A stretch of 64,000 bases of DNA from NCBI RefSeq assembly GCF_022808855.1, contig NZ_JAKZLF010000031.1:1-64000 (forward strand). The letters run 5' to 3'. This DNA is from Anaeromyxobacter soli. Its GTDB lineage: Bacteria; Myxococcota; Myxococcia; Myxococcales; Anaeromyxobacteraceae. The number at the start of each line of letters is the position of its first letter. Within the stretch, counting starts at the first letter, position 1. The position numbers and the translations under genes are program-made. Positions 62,350 through 64,000 of this stretch are shown here, one piece after another. The notes beneath the pieces are model-generated. The model had not been told where the DNA came from, searched no databases, and saw only the letters and a program-made list of their open reading frames with translations.

Positions 62350-62895
62350 ATGCCGACTCGCCCGAAGCCATCGCTGGATTCCCTCCTCGCCTCCTTCCAC
62401 GCGGCGCGAGATGTCGCGGAGCGCACCCGGCTCGCGATGGCGCTGGTCCGAACGCAGGCTCGCGACGATCGGATTCTCGCTGCTCTCGTTCGAGTGCTCG
62501 ACGAGAGTCCCGTCGGTGGCGCTGCCTTCCTCGCGAGGTACGGCGACGCCCGGGCGATTCCACACCTCGTTCGCGCGCTCGAGTCCGATGACCTGGTCGC
62601 GAAGGCCGACTGTGCCATCTGCGCGGCGGAGCAGCTGAGCGCGATCGCGCACGCGATCGAGGAGCTCGGTGGGGCGCTGACCGTTGCACAGCGCGCGCAT
62701 ATCGACCGGATCGAGCGCGAGACAGCTCGACTGTGGCAGCCCGGCCCCGACGCGCTTCCCTCGGCGAAGTCCGCGCGGCGGCCCGCGACGCGCGAGGCAC
62801 GCCCGGGCCGAAATGCATCGTGTCCCTGCGGTAGCGGCCAGAAGTACAAGCGGTGCTGCACCCTCGGAGCCGCTGCCACGCGTCAGCTTCACTGA
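62350..62895 (+). CDS. SEC-C motif protein with HEAT-like repeats
   Basis: A 181-residue protein with short helical repeats (ILAALVRVLDESP, AIPHLVRALESDDLVAKAD) and a C-terminal SEC-C zinc motif ASCPCGSGQKYKRCC. SEC-C motifs occur in SecA and in many adaptor proteins. Role unknown. The ATG at 62350 follows GGAG. It ends in front of a bidirectional terminator. Confidence 0.8.
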   Translation: MPTRPKPSLDSLLASFHAARDVAERTRLAMALVRTQARDDRILAALVRVLDESPVGGAAFLARYGDARAIPHLVRALESDDLVAKADCAICAAEQLSAIAHAIEELGGALTVAQRAHIDRIERETARLWQPGPDALPSAKSARRPATREARPGRNASCPCGSGQKYKRCCTLGAAATRQLH

Positions 62896-62950
62896 ACATA
62901 GACGGACGACGCTCCCGCCTCGTCCGGGATCCCCGATCACGAAACGACAG

Positions 62951-62978
62951 CGGGGAGCCCCGTGCCCCGGGCTCCCCG
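62951..62978. terminator. bidirectional terminator between convergent genes
   Basis: CGGGGAGCCC (62951-62960) pairs exactly with GGGCTCCCCG (62969-62978), 8-nt loop. It lies between the SEC-C gene and the convergent gene ending at 63006. There is no long T-run. Confidence 0.65.
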
Positions 62979-63005
62979 CCGCGTGAAGCTCACTCCAGTT
63001 GCGCG

Positions 63006-63809
63006 TCAGTCCCTGTGACCGCGCCCGCGCCCCTCGTCCTCGTGCCGCCGGCCGTGGTCGTGGCGCCCACGGTCGTCCCGCCGATCGTCGTCGTGCCGTC
63101 CACGGGAGTCTCCGCGATCATCGTACTGCGGCGGAGGAGCCGACCAGCGCTGGTGATCAGACGGCTGCGGATACGGCTGCGCCCGCTCGGGCCCCCGGTC
63201 CCGGCCGTGCGGCTCGAAGCGCGTCCGCGTCACCTCCTCGCGCGGCCGGTAGCGATACTGCTCGGAGCGAATCGAGTGCTGCATCTCGGGCGCGCGAGGA
63301 TAGCGGTCACCCACGTAGCCCCGCTGGTAGACGGGCAGCGGCGCGGGGCGCGGGGCGGCGCGGCGGTCCCATCGATCCCACCCGCGGTGACCCCGTTCCC
63401 AGTCGTGGCCGAAGCGGTGGCCCCAGCGTGGCGGCGCGTCGGCGCGCCACCCGCGGAAGTACGGGGGAGGCTGCCGGTAGTAGCGCACCGGGACGCGCAG
63501 CACGTAGAGCGGCACATGCGCGGGCTCCACCACGTACCACGGTCCGTCGTACCAGCTGCTCACGTACCACTCGTCGCCCTGGAACGCCCAGTAGGCGCCG
63601 TCATAGAAGAAGTAGTTCGAGCTCGCTCGAGGGGCGTAATAGACGGGATACCCCGGCACGGGGACGAGCTCCGGATAGGCCGGGACGTTGATGCCGATCT
63701 GGATGCTGGGGAGCGCGATGCCGACGCCGACGGAGACCTGAGCCTGGGCCGAGGTGGCCGAGGTCAGCGATCCGAGCAGCAGCGACGATGCAACGAGCAG
63801 GTAGCGCAT
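63006..63809 (-). CDS. secreted protein rich in Tyr/Trp, with basic C-terminal half
   Basis: The 267-residue protein has a signal peptide (LVASSLLLGSLTSATSAQA), a conserved-looking middle with YFFYDGAYWAFQGDEWYVSS and WYDGPWYVVEP, and a C-terminal half of about 130 residues rich in Arg, His, Asp and Gly. The DGxYW/WYxSxWYDGPW pattern is common in small uncharacterised secreted proteins of delta-proteobacteria-like genomes. AGGAGGACAG precedes the ATG at 63809. Function unknown. Confidence 0.8.
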   Translation of the reverse strand: MRYLLVASSLLLGSLTSATSAQAQVSVGVGIALPSIQIGINVPAYPELVPVPGYPVYYAPRASSNYFFYDGAYWAFQGDEWYVSSWYDGPWYVVEPAHVPLYVLRVPVRYYRQPPPYFRGWRADAPPRWGHRFGHDWERGHRGWDRWDRRAAPRPAPLPVYQRGYVGDRYPRAPEMQHSIRSEQYRYRPREEVTRTRFEPHGRDRGPERAQPYPQPSDHQRWSAPPPQYDDRGDSRGRHDDDRRDDRGRHDHGRRHEDEGRGRGHRD

Positions 63810-64000
63810 TCTGTCCTCCTGAGATCCGACGAGCTGCCACCGGGGCGTATTCTCTCCGGGCAGGCTCAGCAGCTTTCGAGCCAGCGAGCCTACCCGAGCA
63901 AGATCGCGCACTTGGAGCGGCCACGCGTGCTGCGCGTGTGCCTCGCGGCAACAGGTACTTGGAGGGGGGTGTAGGTCCGGTGCGCTCTCGCCTCTATCGG

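Overview
The window is about 70% G+C throughout, with dips around 15-23 kb. Almost every long antisense ORF is a GC-driven shadow of a real gene. Gene content suggests a soil-type member of the Myxococcota, possibly Anaeromyxobacter-like: lipoproteins with YSDW-type thrombospondin-like repeats, a very large GH94 cyclic beta-glucan synthase, many VWA, TPR and GAF proteins, and an AddAB-like pair. This assignment is inference; there is no rRNA or marker gene here.

Region 1 (1 to about 17.2 kb) is plasmid-like or integrative-element-like. A minus-strand train runs from a replication-relaxation family protein (9978-8542) through a 101-bp tandem repeat array, a ParB-like protein, an unknown protein, a MoxR AAA+ ATPase, a VWA partner, three small proteins and a degenerate RadC-like protein. 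Five of these genes share a leader made of the same GC-rich hairpin followed by a Shine-Dalgarno sequence; a sixth has a diverged version. The gene-poor stretch 9979-10805 has a G-poor tract, a perfect 22-bp-arm hairpin, a 12-bp-phased iteron array and an 18-bp palindrome, and looks like a replication or transfer origin. A second copy of the palindrome lies just upstream of a parA-parB operon (15121-13330). Between and after these sit likely defence or toxin genes: an AbiTii protein with an unknown partner, and a HEPN/zinc-ribbon protein followed by a HELGH-motif protease-like protein.

Region 2 (about 17.2 to 23.7 kb) is accessory DNA: a PLD-nuclease/helicase/DUF3427 protein and a CoiA-like nuclease, with relics of a second CoiA-like gene on the other side of the helicase.

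Region 3 (23.7 to 37.3 kb) holds an AddB-like nuclease and an AddA-like helicase-nuclease that overlap by 4 bp, a possible uracil-DNA-glycosylase relative, a VWA protein, a TPR protein, a YbjN-like protein, two WYL regulators (the first carrying an extra N-terminal WYL-like domain) and an ADP-ribosylglycohydrolase.

Region 4 (37.3 to 64 kb) looks like chromosomal backbone. It has two exported lipoproteins (TSP1-like repeats plus cytochrome c; Ig-like repeats plus an HExxH protease domain), a NERD-helicase, a secreted 5 x 16-residue repeat protein, YihY and AI-2E family membrane proteins, a TetR regulator divergent from a nitronate-monooxygenase-like flavoenzyme with matching operators, a GAF protein and the 2780-residue glucan synthase. 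It ends with a TPR/phosphatase/HD-hydrolase cluster, a HepT-MntA toxin-antitoxin pair, a SEC-C protein and a secreted His/Tyr/Arg-rich protein.
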